A stretch of 64,000 bases of DNA, from the NCBI GenBank assembly GCA_016719295.1, contig JADKAF010000001.1, positions 5,394,001 to 5,458,000 of the forward strand. The letters are read 5' to 3'. The translations under genes were made by a program, and so were the position numbers. The notes beneath the pieces are model-generated. The model searched no databases. It was not told the DNA's origin and worked only from the letters and a program-made list of their open reading frames with translations. This document shows, piece by piece, positions 1 to 9,411 of this stretch; the stretch's first letter is position 1; each line of letters begins with the position of its first letter. Source of the stretch: Planctomycetota bacterium (GTDB taxonomy: Bacteria > Planctomycetota > UBA1135 > JADKAF01).

Positions 1-722
1 ACGCCTCGAGCTCGATGTCGCCGGCGGCCTTCACGCTGAACGGACCGACGACGAGTCCCCGCATCCCGAATGCCTTGCTCTGCACGGATCTCGAAGAGGA
101 CTCGATCCCGGGCCACTCCGTCTCCACCGAGGTCGTCGCGGTGAACTCGGGCGAAGGTCTCTACACCGTATTCAACGACTTCAACGGCACCTCGTTCGGC
201 TCGACCTACGCGTGCCTCGCCGGCATCTCGCCGACCTCGGTCGACGGCGGCGACGTCGATCTCGACTGCTTGCTCGACCTCGCCATCTGCGATGCCGCGA
301 GCTCCCGCGTGATCGTGATCCCGAGCGGCGGCACGGCGCTCGCGCAGACCTACGGCACGGGCTGCATCGGCACCGCCGGCGTCCCGAGCATCGGCACCTT
401 CGGCTTGCCGACGCTGGGCTCGATGAGCTTCCAGCTCACGCTCGCGAGCGCGCGGCCCTTCTCGCTCGCGATCCTGATCGGCGGCGCCGGCGTCGGCGCG
501 CCGCCCGGCGGCTGCACGGGCTTGCTCGTCGACCCCGCGCTCTTCTTCTTCAACACCTTCACGAGCTTCGTCGGCAGCTCGCAGTTCCCGGCGGCGATCC
601 CGAACGATCCCTTCCTCGACTGCGGCGAGTTCACCTTCCAGTGGGCGGTAGTCGATGCCCTCGGCGGCCTCGGCGGGGCGTACTCGCTGAGCAATGGCCT
701 GCGCCTCCGGCTCGGAGACTGA
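1..722 (+). CDS. C-terminal part of a secreted protein (gene starts outside the window)
   Basis: The reading frame is open from the first bases of the window, so this is a 5'-truncated gene; the ATG at 15 is probably internal. About 115 residues of repeat-like sequence rich in Asp and Gly are followed from about residue 112 by the recurring secreted-protein module of this window (Tyr-Gly-x-Gly-Cys entry, Pro-x-Leu/Ile-Gly-Ser, then beta-rich sequence to the stop). The upstream part has a pattern like an FG-GAP/VCBS propeller blade (DGGDVDLDCLLDLAIC), which suggests an integrin-like propeller ahead of it. The product is probably exported. Function unknown. Confidence 0.75.
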   Translation, partial: ASSSMSPAAFTLNGPTTSPRIPNALLCTDLEEDSIPGHSVSTEVVAVNSGEGLYTVFNDFNGTSFGSTYACLAGISPTSVDGGDVDLDCLLDLAICDAASSRVIVIPSGGTALAQTYGTGCIGTAGVPSIGTFGLPTLGSMSFQLTLASARPFSLAILIGGAGVGAPPGGCTGLLVDPALFFFNTFTSFVGSSQFPAAIPNDPFLDCGEFTFQWAVVDALGGLGGAYSLSNGLRLRLGD

Positions 723-762
723 GCCGCCGAGGCGCGCTCGCGCGCCCAGGCCTCGAGAGCTC

Positions 763-788
763 GCGACCCGGTCTCGAGGCCGGGTCGC
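763..788 (+). terminator. Hairpin downstream of the truncated secreted-protein gene
   Basis: A perfect 9-bp stem (GCGACCCGG / CCGGGTCGC) with an 8-nt loop lies 41 nt after the stop codon and is followed by a short T-containing stretch (GTCGTTTCC). It fits an intrinsic terminator, although the U-tract is weak. Confidence 0.5.
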
Positions 789-924
789 GTCGTTTCCAAG
801 GCTCGTTCGTGAGGCGACGGACCTGCTACCCGTCCTTGCCGCGCGTCTTCGCTCACCCAAGAATCCGCGCTCTCCGCGACTCCGTCTCGGCCGAGCCTTC
901 GGCCCGACGAGCCGCGACCGCGAG

Positions 925-1758
925 ATGGAGTCGCAGGTGCTGAAGGCGCTCTTCTGGTTGCTCGTGGCGCTCGACGCGGGCGCCATCGGTCTCTGGTTCG
1001 TGCTCGGACTCGCGGCCGCCGGTCCCTCGAAGACCAGCCCGCTCAGCGTGCTGCTGCTCTTGTTCGTCGTGCCGGGAGCGGTGTTGGCGGGGGCCGTGAT
1101 GCTCTGGCTGCGCGCGCCCGCGGACTGGCTGCGCGTGGTCGCCTTGCTCGTCGTCAGCGCGCCGTGGCTCGCGCTGGTGAGCTCGGCGCTCACGAGCGGG
1201 CGCTGGCTGCTCCGGAATCCCGGGGAGATGTACGGCGAGACGAAGCTCGCGCGCGCGCTGCGCGAGCTGGAGCGCGATCCGCGGCAGATCGAGACCGTGC
1301 GCGCGTTGCTGCGCGAGGGCGCCGATCCCAACGAGGAATTCGAGATGCTGCCGCTGGCGCAGGCGATCTACCTCGCGGGCCGCGTGGGCGACGAGCCGCT
1401 GCGCCTCCTGCTCGACGCGGGCGCTGATCCCAATCGCAAGGACCAGTTCGGCCGCCCGGCGTGGTTCGCGGCGACGGGAGCCACGGTCGATCCGGCGGTG
1501 ATGACGCTCTTGATCGAGCGCGGCGCGGATCTGCAGGCGACGGGGCGCGCAGGATGCGGCGGCGTCTGGCAGGCTTGGAACACGAGGAACTTCCGCGTCG
1601 CGCTGCTGCTCGTCGAGCGCGGCGCGACGCTCGGTGGGATCTCGCCGATGGGGCTCGACTTCGTCGCGACGCTCGAGGCCGAGGCGCGTCATCACGGCGG
1701 CGGACCGGAGGTCGCCGAGCTGTTGGCCGCCGTGCTGCGTCGACAGAAGGGTTCGTGA
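925..1758 (+). CDS. Membrane protein with cytoplasmic ankyrin repeats
   Basis: The frame is open further upstream, but ATG 925 is preferred: the upstream sequence is Arg/Pro-rich and unlike a protein, while ATG 925 places a hydrophobic segment directly at the N-terminus. The 277-aa product has about three membrane helices in residues 1-95 (LFWLLVALDAGAIGLWFVL, then two more), followed by ankyrin repeats from about residue 105. The ankyrin signature 'LLLDAGADPNRKDQFGRPAW' and 'LLIERGADLQATG' are clear. Ankyrin repeats mediate protein-protein contacts, so this may be a membrane-anchored adaptor. No enzymatic domain is visible. Confidence 0.8.
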   Translation: MESQVLKALFWLLVALDAGAIGLWFVLGLAAAGPSKTSPLSVLLLLFVVPGAVLAGAVMLWLRAPADWLRVVALLVVSAPWLALVSSALTSGRWLLRNPGEMYGETKLARALRELERDPRQIETVRALLREGADPNEEFEMLPLAQAIYLAGRVGDEPLRLLLDAGADPNRKDQFGRPAWFAATGATVDPAVMTLLIERGADLQATGRAGCGGVWQAWNTRNFRVALLLVERGATLGGISPMGLDFVATLEAEARHHGGGPEVAELLAAVLRRQKGS

Positions 1759-1819
1759 GCCGAGCGAGAGCTTGCGAGCGCCGGGCTGCCTTCCGGCGCT
1801 CGGCGCGTATCCTGGGCGC

Positions 1820-3463
1820 ATGAGCCCCGCGCGCCCGATCCTCGCCGCCCTCCTCCTCGCCGGCGCACTCTCCGCGCAGAGCGCGCCTCTCGAGCTCGCG
1901 GCCACGCCGCCCCGCAGCGGAGCCGAGCTCGTCGTGCGGATCGGCGGCGGACGCAGTGGCGAGCCCTTCGCCCTCTGCGCCGACGCGCTGCCGGGGAGCG
2001 TCGCGCTGCCGGGCGGCGCGCGCTTGGAGCTAGGGCTCTCGCCGGCGTTCGCGGTGCTGGCGACGGGGCGCTTCGACGCGAGCGGCGTCGCGTTCCTCGT
2101 GTTGCCGGTGCCGCGCGATCCCGCGCTGCCTCGCGCTCCGGTCTACCTGCAGGCCCTCGGCGTCGCGAGCGGCAGCGGGCTCGTGCGTACCTCGCCGCGC
2201 CTCGACGCGCGGGTCGAGCCGTGGAACGCGGCGTTCGCGCCGACGTGGAGCAGCGCACCGGCGCGGCGCGTCGTGGCGCTCGTGCACGACGCGGGACAGA
2301 GCGCCGCCGCGAATGGCGCGCGCCTGCACACGGCGATGCAAGCGCTGCAGCCGGGCGATGCGCTGGTGGTCGGCGCGGGGCGCTGGTCGCTCGAAGCGCG
2401 CGTCGACCTCGGTCTGCGGGGGAGCGCCGGCGCGCCGATCCGCATCCTCGCCGCTCCGGGAGCGCGCCCCGTGCTCACGCGCTCCGACGCGGGGCAGAAC
2501 GTGATGAACCTCGGCGATTGGCAGAGCGCGCGCTTCCTCGTGCTGCGCGGCTTCGAGCTGACCGGCGGCAGCCATGGCCTGCGCATCTACGAAGCAGAGG
2601 ATCTCTGGATCGACGGCTGCTTGGTGCACCACCTCGGCGAGAGCGGGATCACGGCGAACAGCGGCGACAGCGCGCGCGTCTTCCTCACGGCGAACGAAGT
2701 GCATTCCACCGGCGGCTCTGGCGAGGGGCTCTACCTCGGCGCGAACGGCGGCTTCTACACGCTGCGCGATTCCGTGATCGCGCGGAACCATGTGCACGAC
2801 ACGCAGCTCGGCACGACGCAGGGCGACGGCATCGAGCTGAAGCAGGGGAGCTACGGCAACCTGATCGCCGAGAACTTGGTGCGCCACACGCGCTATCCCT
2901 GCATCCTCGTCTACGGCACCGGCGGCCGTGCCCGCAATCGCATCGAAGGCAACGTGTGCATCGGCTCCCTCGACGTCGTGATGCAGGTCCAGGGCGAGGC
3001 GTATGTGCGGAACAACCTCCTCGTCGACGGCACCTACGGCTTCGTCTCGCGCGATCATCAAGGCGTCGTGAGCCAGCTCGAGGTCGTGCACAACACGATC
3101 GTGAATCGCGGCCCCGGCGCCTATCTGCGGAATTGGGGCTCGAAGCCGGGCATGGTGTTCGCCAACAACGCGGTGTACAGCCGCGATACCTTGGCGGTCG
3201 AGTTCGCGACGGGGTCGATCGGCGTGCAATGCGCCGGCAACGTACACCTCGGGAACCTGCTCGGTTCACCGGGAGGCTTCACGCCTGGAAGCTCGCTCGC
3301 CGATTTCCAAGGGCTGAGCTGGTCCGCCTCCTCGATCGACGCGCGGCCGAGCGGCGGGAGCGCGCTGCTCGATCGCGGCGCGCCGCAGTTTCGCCTGCCC
3401 TTCGATCTGCTCGGGCAAGCGCGGCCCGCGGCGCCGGACGCGGGCTGCTGGGAGCGCCTCTGA
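1820..3463 (+). CDS. Secreted right-handed parallel beta-helix protein
   Basis: ATG 1820 gives a 547-aa protein with a signal peptide ending ALSAQ. Residues about 25-135 contain the recurring secreted-protein module, here at the N-terminus instead of the C-terminus. From about residue 160 the sequence is a right-handed beta-helix of the pectate-lyase/PbH1 type: repeated turns such as 'FELTGGSHGLRIYEAEDLWI', 'ARNHVHDT' and 'NTIVNRGPGAYLRNW'. Such folds act as polysaccharide lyases, hydrolases or surface proteins; I see no diagnostic catalytic residues. The stop codon lies at the edge of three tandem hairpins. Confidence 0.85.
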   Translation: MSPARPILAALLLAGALSAQSAPLELAATPPRSGAELVVRIGGGRSGEPFALCADALPGSVALPGGARLELGLSPAFAVLATGRFDASGVAFLVLPVPRDPALPRAPVYLQALGVASGSGLVRTSPRLDARVEPWNAAFAPTWSSAPARRVVALVHDAGQSAAANGARLHTAMQALQPGDALVVGAGRWSLEARVDLGLRGSAGAPIRILAAPGARPVLTRSDAGQNVMNLGDWQSARFLVLRGFELTGGSHGLRIYEAEDLWIDGCLVHHLGESGITANSGDSARVFLTANEVHSTGGSGEGLYLGANGGFYTLRDSVIARNHVHDTQLGTTQGDGIELKQGSYGNLIAENLVRHTRYPCILVYGTGGRARNRIEGNVCIGSLDVVMQVQGEAYVRNNLLVDGTYGFVSRDHQGVVSQLEVVHNTIVNRGPGAYLRNWGSKPGMVFANNAVYSRDTLAVEFATGSIGVQCAGNVHLGNLLGSPGGFTPGSSLADFQGLSWSASSIDARPSGGSALLDRGAPQFRLPFDLLGQARPAAPDAGCWERL

Positions 3464-3563
3464 GAGCTTGTCGATGCATCGACGAGCTCTCCGCGCCAAC
3501 ACCGTCAGGTGTTGGGCCAGCAGGCATCGAAGAGCCTGTCGGAGTCCTTCTCCGACAGGCTCT
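3462..3563. terminator. Three tandem hairpins between convergent genes
   Basis: Hairpin 1 is at 3462-3491 (13-bp stem with one G-T pair, TGCA loop). Hairpin 2 is at 3496-3515 (8-bp perfect stem CCAACACC/GGTGTTGG, loop GTCA). Hairpin 3 is at 3531-3563 (14-bp perfect stem around GAGCCTGTCGGAG, 5-nt loop). They fill the gap between the plus-strand beta-helix gene and the minus-strand metallophosphoesterase gene and probably form a bidirectional terminator. Confidence 0.65.
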
Positions 3564-3575
3564 GAGCCGATCCGA

Positions 3576-6161
3576 TCAGCCGGGGATCTGGATCCACTCC
3601 ACGGCGATCTGCTCCGCGCGCGGCTTCCGCGGATCGACGGTGACGAGATAGAAGCCGTGCATGCTGCCGCGTTGGCCGACATCGTCGCAGCGCATCACCA
3701 CCGCGTTGTGTCCGTCCTCGCGGCGCAGCTCGCGGCCCCAGGGGGCAGGTGCCACGGTCCGCTGGCGGAGGAAGGGCGTGGTCAATCCGCCGAGGAAGCT
3801 CCACTTGCCGGCGGGCCACTCCTCGCCCTGTGGCGCGGGAAAGACCCGTCCGGCCTGCTCGTCGTGGATCCACTTCGAGCGCGCCGGGACATCGTCGTGG
3901 CCGAAGAAGAGATGCGAGAGCCCGCCCGTGCGCGAGGGACCGTCGAGGTTCCAGGTGATCGCCTCCACGAGCTGGCGCGCGCCGTAGTGGTCACCATCGA
4001 AGACGCTGTCCTTCAGCATCCACTCCTGATTGAACTTCGAGTCGCCGTACGCGATCTGGCGCGGCACCGAGGTCATGATCGGGGTGATGATCGGCAGCCA
4101 GAGCGGGTTGTGCGCGGACCAGCCCAGGCCGAGATAGCCGAAGGTCGCGGCGTTGATCGGCGCGTCCGCGGCGTCGTAGCCGCCGAAGTCCGCTTCCTGG
4201 TAGGTGCGCAGATACGGCCGGCCCGCGCGCGGATCGTGGTGCAGGAATGCGAACTGGTGACCGAGCTCGTCCGGTCCCGTCGCTCCCTCGGCGTTCCGCT
4301 CGCGCATCCAGCGCAGCATGAGATCGAACCAGACCGCGTCCTGGCGATCGACGCCGCCGCCCCAGTTGTTGGCCAGCGGTCCGATCTGGTCGCGGTACAT
4401 GACGTCCAAGTTGTAGCTGTTCAGCCCGGCGAACGAGTGCCCGCGATAGCGGAACGCGAAGTGCACGGGGCCGAGGCGATAGCGCCATTCGACGAGGCCG
4501 TCGAAGTAGGGCTTGTTCGCGAGGCGACCGAGCTTCACCACCGTCGGTAGCACGCTGCCGAGCTCGTGCAGGCCTCGTCCCAGAGGGTGCGTCACGAAGT
4601 GCAGGGGGAACGGAACGGCATCCCAGGCGAGCAGGTCACCTACCGCGGCGCAGACATCGTTGAAGAAGCCGCCGTAGCTCGCGAAGCCGTCGTGATTGCC
4701 CGGCACGGCGAAGACGGGCAGGCGGAAGCGCGCGAACTCCTTCTGCAAGTCGGTGAAGTCGTCGCCGTACGGGCTGCCCGGCGGCGTCAAGCCGAGCGCG
4801 CTGCCGACCGCGGCTCCCGGCGTCGAGCTCAGAGCCGCGCCGTCCGAGAGGTCGCCGACCACGACCACGAACTTCGCTTGGCGGACGCGATCGAGCACCG
4901 GCTGCGCCACCATCGCGTGCGGGGCTTGCTCGACGCCGCTGTGCGGCAGGAAGCTCCCGTCGAGCATGCCGAGGAACTGGCGGACCCAGGTGAGATCGCT
5001 CGTGTACTGGAGGTCCGCGCCGACGACGAAGCTGAAGGGCTCCTCCTTGTCGCTCGGCGCTTCGAGCAGCACAGGTGCCGGATGGTCGTTGGTGATCGCG
5101 AGGTGGCGTATCCCGCGCTCGAGCATCACGAGCGCGGCGAAGCGCGCGTCGCGGTCGGCGTCGAGCGCAACGCGTGCGTCTCGCTCGACGCGCTCGAGCT
5201 CGCTGTCGAACCAGCGTGGCGGATAGTTCTCGATCGCCGCGAGCAGGCGCTCGAGCCAAGGGAGCCAAGCATCCGGGTCCGCGCCGCTCTGCTCATCGGC
5301 GATGCGCTGCGCGCGCATCGCGCGCTTGGCCGCGAACCAGTCTCCGCGGCGCAGCGCGCCCGAGAGCTCGCCCCATGACTCATCGAGACCCTCTCCGAGC
5401 TCGAGGGCCGGGAAGTGGCGCAGATCGTAGAAGCCCGGCGCGATGCCGTCGGGGTGCTCCGCGCTGCGGAGGCGCGGGGCGGCCACGAAGACCGCGTGCT
5501 CATCGATCAGGTTGGGCAGGTGCACCTCGACGCACCCGGCGAGCGTGATCTCGCGAGGCTCGAGCGGGACGAGATGGCTGCGCAGGGGATAGAGCCCGTC
5601 CGTATGCTCCCGTGCGTCCCCGTGCGGCACGAGAAAGGTCTCGAAATGAACCTCGGGGCGATCGAACGAGACGCGCCCTCCTTCGACCCCGAACCACCGA
5701 GACTCGAAGTCATCGCTCCAGTAGAGCGCGGCCTTGTTCAGCACGACGGGCACGAACCAGCGGACCTCCTCGCGGCCCTCCGCGTCACGCACGACGGTCG
5801 GCGCTGGGATCGCCGGCAGCACGGTGCGTGGATAGAGCCGCGCGGGTGGGCGCCCGGGATCGGCACGTTGGTTCTGCTCGAGATAGTCGAAGTGCTCCGC
5901 GGCGATCACGATCTGAACCTCGAGGGCCGCGCGATACGCGTGATAGCGGAGCGGATCGCGCGGCGCTTCTCCCGGGGTGGGGCTGCCGAACTCGTGCTCG
6001 ATCGCGCGCTCGATCGCGCGCACATCCTCGGTGAGGAGCTCCGCCTGATGGAGCGCATCCTCCGACTGGCGCTGCGGCAAGCCGATCAGCCCGCGATCGA
6101 CGGTGCAGCCGGCGAGCGGGGACAAGGCCAGGAGATAGAGCCCGCAGGGGTGGAGGCGCAT
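3576..6161 (-). CDS. Large metallophosphoesterase lipoprotein
   Basis: An 861-aa protein. The N-terminus is a lipoprotein signal with lipobox LAGC (Cys19). The first ~390 residues have no recognised domain. The C-terminal half carries calcineurin-like phosphoesterase motifs in order: GADLQYTSD (metal Asp, with Gln where His is usual), VVVGDLSDG, VPGNHDGFAS, and a late FLHHD and LFFGHDDVP. These correspond to the DxH, GDxxD, GNHD and late His motifs of the family, in modified form. The protein probably acts at the cell envelope on an unknown phosphoester. It lies downstream of the HEAT-repeat gene on the same strand, separated from it by a strong hairpin, so it may have its own promoter. Confidence 0.85.
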   Translation of the reverse strand: MRLHPCGLYLLALSPLAGCTVDRGLIGLPQRQSEDALHQAELLTEDVRAIERAIEHEFGSPTPGEAPRDPLRYHAYRAALEVQIVIAAEHFDYLEQNQRADPGRPPARLYPRTVLPAIPAPTVVRDAEGREEVRWFVPVVLNKAALYWSDDFESRWFGVEGGRVSFDRPEVHFETFLVPHGDAREHTDGLYPLRSHLVPLEPREITLAGCVEVHLPNLIDEHAVFVAAPRLRSAEHPDGIAPGFYDLRHFPALELGEGLDESWGELSGALRRGDWFAAKRAMRAQRIADEQSGADPDAWLPWLERLLAAIENYPPRWFDSELERVERDARVALDADRDARFAALVMLERGIRHLAITNDHPAPVLLEAPSDKEEPFSFVVGADLQYTSDLTWVRQFLGMLDGSFLPHSGVEQAPHAMVAQPVLDRVRQAKFVVVVGDLSDGAALSSTPGAAVGSALGLTPPGSPYGDDFTDLQKEFARFRLPVFAVPGNHDGFASYGGFFNDVCAAVGDLLAWDAVPFPLHFVTHPLGRGLHELGSVLPTVVKLGRLANKPYFDGLVEWRYRLGPVHFAFRYRGHSFAGLNSYNLDVMYRDQIGPLANNWGGGVDRQDAVWFDLMLRWMRERNAEGATGPDELGHQFAFLHHDPRAGRPYLRTYQEADFGGYDAADAPINAATFGYLGLGWSAHNPLWLPIITPIMTSVPRQIAYGDSKFNQEWMLKDSVFDGDHYGARQLVEAITWNLDGPSRTGGLSHLFFGHDDVPARSKWIHDEQAGRVFPAPQGEEWPAGKWSFLGGLTTPFLRQRTVAPAPWGRELRREDGHNAVVMRCDDVGQRGSMHGFYLVTVDPRKPRAEQIAVEWIQIPG

Positions 6162-6212
6162 CGAGGATCCCGCGATGGGATGCGGCGCTCTCGGAGCACC
6201 GCGGAAACGAAG

Positions 6213-6255
6213 GAGCCCGCGCTCGCCGTCGCCGTGCGACGCCGAGCGCGGGCTC
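6213..6255 (-). terminator. Long compound hairpin downstream of the HEAT-repeat gene
   Basis: A 13-bp perfect outer stem (GAGCCCGCGCTCG / CGAGCGCGGGCTC) continues, after one C-C mismatch, into a 6-bp inner stem (CGTCGC/GCGACG) with a CGT loop. It lies 18 nt past the stop of the minus-strand HEAT-repeat gene and is followed on that strand by CTTCGTTTCC. It is a probable terminator between this gene and the metallophosphoesterase gene. Confidence 0.6.
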
Positions 6256-6273
6256 TCAGAGTAGCGATTGCGC

Positions 6274-8277
6274 TCAGAGGATGTCGAGCACGCCCAACGC
6301 GCCGCCGGTCAAGGTGGAGACCGTCGCGCGGTAGTTCGCGTTCTCGGCGATCTTCGCGTTCCACGGCAGGCGCTCCTTGTCGCAGGCGATGCCCAGCGCG
6401 ACCAGCGCGAAGGCGCGCGCCTCGGCGGTGAGCTCGTCCGCGGTCACCATCTCCACGAGCGGGGCGAGCGAGCGCTGGTCGCCGATGAAGCCCAGCGCCT
6501 GCGCGAGGGCGGCGTGCACCGAGGTCGTGCGCGCTTCCTTCATCGTCGCGATCAGGAGATCGACGACCGAAGGATCGCCGAGCAAGCCCAGCGCGATCGC
6601 GAGCGACTGGAGCTGATCCGGCCGGCGCTTCGACTTGCCGAGCTCCTGCTGGATCAGCTCGCGAGACGTCGCCACGCCCAGCAAGCCGAGGCCGATGCCG
6701 GCGTTGCCCTTCTGGGACTCGACGTTCGCTTCGAGCAGCTCGGCTTCCAGCGCCTCGCGGGCGGGCTCGTGGCGCATCAGGCCCAAGCTGATCGAGTACG
6801 CACCGCGGAGGCTCGGGTCCCGGTCCTTGCGGAGCGCGTGGAGCACTTCGGCGGCGGAGCTGCCGTCCGTCGCTCCCGCTTCGTGCGCGCGGTCCTCGAA
6901 GGCGCGCACGCCGAGCGCGAGAGCCGCCCACGAGCGCTCGTGGTTCTTGCCCTTCGAGAGGACCTTGCGCAGATGCTGGAGCGCGGCCGGTCCGCCGATC
7001 TGGCCGAGCGCCATCGTGCTGAAGTAGCGCGCTTGCTGATCGCGGCCGTCGTCGCCGTAGCTGGCGAGCGCCTTCACCGCGGCCTCGGCCTGCTCGCCGC
7101 GGTTCGCCTCGATCACGCCGAGGGCCAGCGCCAGCGACTGCGCGACGAGGGCGTTCTGCTTCTTCTGTCCGAGCAGCGCGAGGAACGCGGCGGACACCGT
7201 TCGCGTCATCGGATGCTCGGCGCCGCAGCGGCGCGTCCAGCGCGCGAGCGTCGTCGCCGCGTGCGCGCGGATCACGTCGAGGCCGTTCGTGCGCTGGTCC
7301 TCTAGCAGGGGCAGCAAGACGGTCTCGGTCAGCATCTGCGCGCGCTGGGGCTCCAGCGGGAGCAGGCTCAGCGCGCTCAGCGTCGCCACCTTGAGATCAT
7401 CGAGGGCCTCGCCCTTGTGTCGGAACGCCGCGAGCAGCTCCTCTTCGATGCGAGCGAGCATCGCCGTGCTCGCGTCGCCTTCCGCCGCATGGCCGATGAG
7501 GCCGAGGCCGTACGCTGCGAACGCGCGCGTGCGCAGCGGCACTTCGTGGCGACCGACGCGTCGACGCGCGGGGGCTTCGTCCCGCAGCAGCGAGGTCAGC
7601 AACGGTAGGCCGCCGGGATGCGCGAGGATGCCGAGCGCCACCGCGGCGGTCTCGGAGACTTCCTGGTTCTTGGCGGCGAGGTGCTTCGCGATGAGCTCGA
7701 CGCTCGCTTCCTGCTCGACGCCGAGCTTCGCGAGCGCGATGAGCGCCGAGCTCTGCTCGTCGGCCGAGCGCCCCTCGTCCTCGAGCACGGAGCGGAGCAC
7801 GGGGAAGACCACGCGCTGCACCGTCCCGCGGTCGATGCCGATCTTGTCGCTGCCCTTCGGGCCGAGGAAGCCCAGCTCGAACTCGTCGGAGCCGGTCGTG
7901 ACGCCGATCGACGCGAGCTTGCCCTTCAGGTCGAGGAAGCGGTCCTTGTTGAAGCCCCACCAGAACGACCAGTCGTTGTACGACTCGGTGACGTCCATGC
8001 CGCCGGAGACGGGACCTGTGCCAGGCGTCGATACCCCAGGTCCGATGCCGCCGCCGGGAGGCGTGCCGGTCGTCGGCGCGCCGGGGCCGTTCGGGCTGGT
8101 GGGGCCGCCGGGAGGCGTGGGAACGCCGGGCGTTACGGGTGGGTTGCCGCCGCCGCCGGGCGGAACGATGTCGCGCGGGCCGCGGTACTGACCGCCGTGC
8201 GCAAGGAGAGGAGAAGGACCGAGGACGAGCGCCGCACCCAGCAGCGTCGCGCCCAGCACGAGAGAGGATCGGAACAT
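6274..8277 (-). CDS. Secreted HEAT-repeat protein
   Basis: The start at 8277 gives a 667-aa protein with a signal peptide (hydrophobic LVLGATLLGAALVLG, ending PLLAHG). The longer upstream extension is Arg-rich and not signal-like. Residues about 30-95 are a Gly/Pro/Thr-rich low-complexity linker. From about residue 130 the protein is a chain of HEAT / PBS-lyase-type helical repeats of about 30-37 residues (for example 'SALIALAKLGVEQEASVELI' and 'SLAIALGLLGDPSVVDLLI'). Such repeats are scaffolds for protein binding; no catalytic signature is seen. The role is likely in the periplasm or at the surface. Confidence 0.85.
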   Translation of the reverse strand: MFRSSLVLGATLLGAALVLGPSPLLAHGGQYRGPRDIVPPGGGGNPPVTPGVPTPPGGPTSPNGPGAPTTGTPPGGGIGPGVSTPGTGPVSGGMDVTESYNDWSFWWGFNKDRFLDLKGKLASIGVTTGSDEFELGFLGPKGSDKIGIDRGTVQRVVFPVLRSVLEDEGRSADEQSSALIALAKLGVEQEASVELIAKHLAAKNQEVSETAAVALGILAHPGGLPLLTSLLRDEAPARRRVGRHEVPLRTRAFAAYGLGLIGHAAEGDASTAMLARIEEELLAAFRHKGEALDDLKVATLSALSLLPLEPQRAQMLTETVLLPLLEDQRTNGLDVIRAHAATTLARWTRRCGAEHPMTRTVSAAFLALLGQKKQNALVAQSLALALGVIEANRGEQAEAAVKALASYGDDGRDQQARYFSTMALGQIGGPAALQHLRKVLSKGKNHERSWAALALGVRAFEDRAHEAGATDGSSAAEVLHALRKDRDPSLRGAYSISLGLMRHEPAREALEAELLEANVESQKGNAGIGLGLLGVATSRELIQQELGKSKRRPDQLQSLAIALGLLGDPSVVDLLIATMKEARTTSVHAALAQALGFIGDQRSLAPLVEMVTADELTAEARAFALVALGIACDKERLPWNAKIAENANYRATVSTLTGGALGVLDIL

Positions 8278-8493
8278 GAGTCTGCTCCCGAGAGGAAGCA
8301 GCGCGCGGAGCCACCCGATTCGCGGGTGCAGGGACGAGTCGGGTGCTACCCCGGGGGAACGCCGCTGCGCTGCCTCGTGACACTTCGCGCGCTGCGGATG
8401 CAGGCGCGGCCCGCCGGATCGGCGTGCACGGGACCACGAGGCAAGTCGGGAGCCCAAGTCGGAGCTGACCTGCTTTTCAGCGCGGGAGCGTCG

Positions 8494-9411
8494 CTACGAG
8501 GAGCGTTCGCGATAGAGGTCGGGCTCGAGGTAGATGCGAGCTACGGTCGGCACCGCGGACCTCACCTTCACCTCGGCTGCGTCGATCGCCGCGGCGATCT
8601 CGGCGAGGGTGAGCGAGTGCTCCAGCTCCACCTTCGCGGCGAGCAGGATCTCCTCGGGGCCGAGGTGCATCGTGCGGTAGTGGATGACGCGACGGATGCC
8701 GTTCGTGCCGACGAGAGCCTCTTCGATCGCCCGGCGATCCGCGGGATCCGCGGCTTCGCCGATGAGCAGGCTCTTCATCTCCATCATCAGCACCACGGCG
8801 ATGGCGAAGAGCAGGACGCCGATCGCGAGCGTGCCGATCCCGTCGAAGAGCGGATCGACCCAGATGGTGAGCAGCACGCCGACCAACGCGATCACGAGGC
8901 CGAGCATGGCACCCAGATCCTCGAGCAGCACGACGGCGATGTCCGGGTCCTTCGAGCTGCGCACGAACTGCGCCCAGGTGCGGCCCTTCCGCATCGGCTC
9001 CGCGACGACGAGCGCCGTGCGGAAGGAGAGGAACTCCAGCACGATCGCCACGCCGAGGATCCCGATCGCCCACCCCGGCGATTCGAGGGGATGCGGGTGG
9101 GCGAGCTTCTCCAGGCCTTCGTAGAGCGCGAAGAGGCCGCCGAGTGCAAAGAGCACGATCGCGACGACGAAGGCCCAGAAATAGCGCTCGCGGCCGTAGC
9201 CGAAGGGGTGCTCCTCCGAGTCCTCGCGCTGCGCGCGGCTGCCGCCCCAGAGGAGCAGCGCCTGGTTCCCCGTGTCGGCGACCGAGTGGACGGCTTCCGC
9301 CAGCATCGAAGCCGAGCCGGTGAAGAACCAGCCCACGAACTTCATCACGCTGATGCCGCCGTTTGCGGCCATGGCCGCGAGCACGGCCGAGCGACTGCCA
9401 CCACCTGCCAC
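8494..9411 (-). CDS. Cation diffusion facilitator (ZnT9-like metal transporter)
   Basis: A 305-aa inner-membrane protein of the CDF family, which exports divalent metal ions such as Zn2+ in exchange for protons. Helix 2 carries HSVADTGNQ (His42, Asp46), followed by the conserved cytoplasmic loop HPFGYGRERYFW. Helix 5 carries LLEDLGAMLG (Glu164, Asp165). The C-terminal ~90 residues form the soluble regulatory domain. The Glu/Asp in helix 5 in place of the usual HxxxD, together with the loop sequence, resembles the SLC30A9 branch, so metal specificity is uncertain. It is first in a minus-strand series with the HEAT and phosphoesterase genes, but 216 bp separate it from the next gene. Confidence 0.92.
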   Translation of the reverse strand: MAGGGSRSAVLAAMAANGGISVMKFVGWFFTGSASMLAEAVHSVADTGNQALLLWGGSRAQREDSEEHPFGYGRERYFWAFVVAIVLFALGGLFALYEGLEKLAHPHPLESPGWAIGILGVAIVLEFLSFRTALVVAEPMRKGRTWAQFVRSSKDPDIAVVLLEDLGAMLGLVIALVGVLLTIWVDPLFDGIGTLAIGVLLFAIAVVLMMEMKSLLIGEAADPADRRAIEEALVGTNGIRRVIHYRTMHLGPEEILLAAKVELEHSLTLAEIAAAIDAAEVKVRSAVPTVARIYLEPDLYRERSS

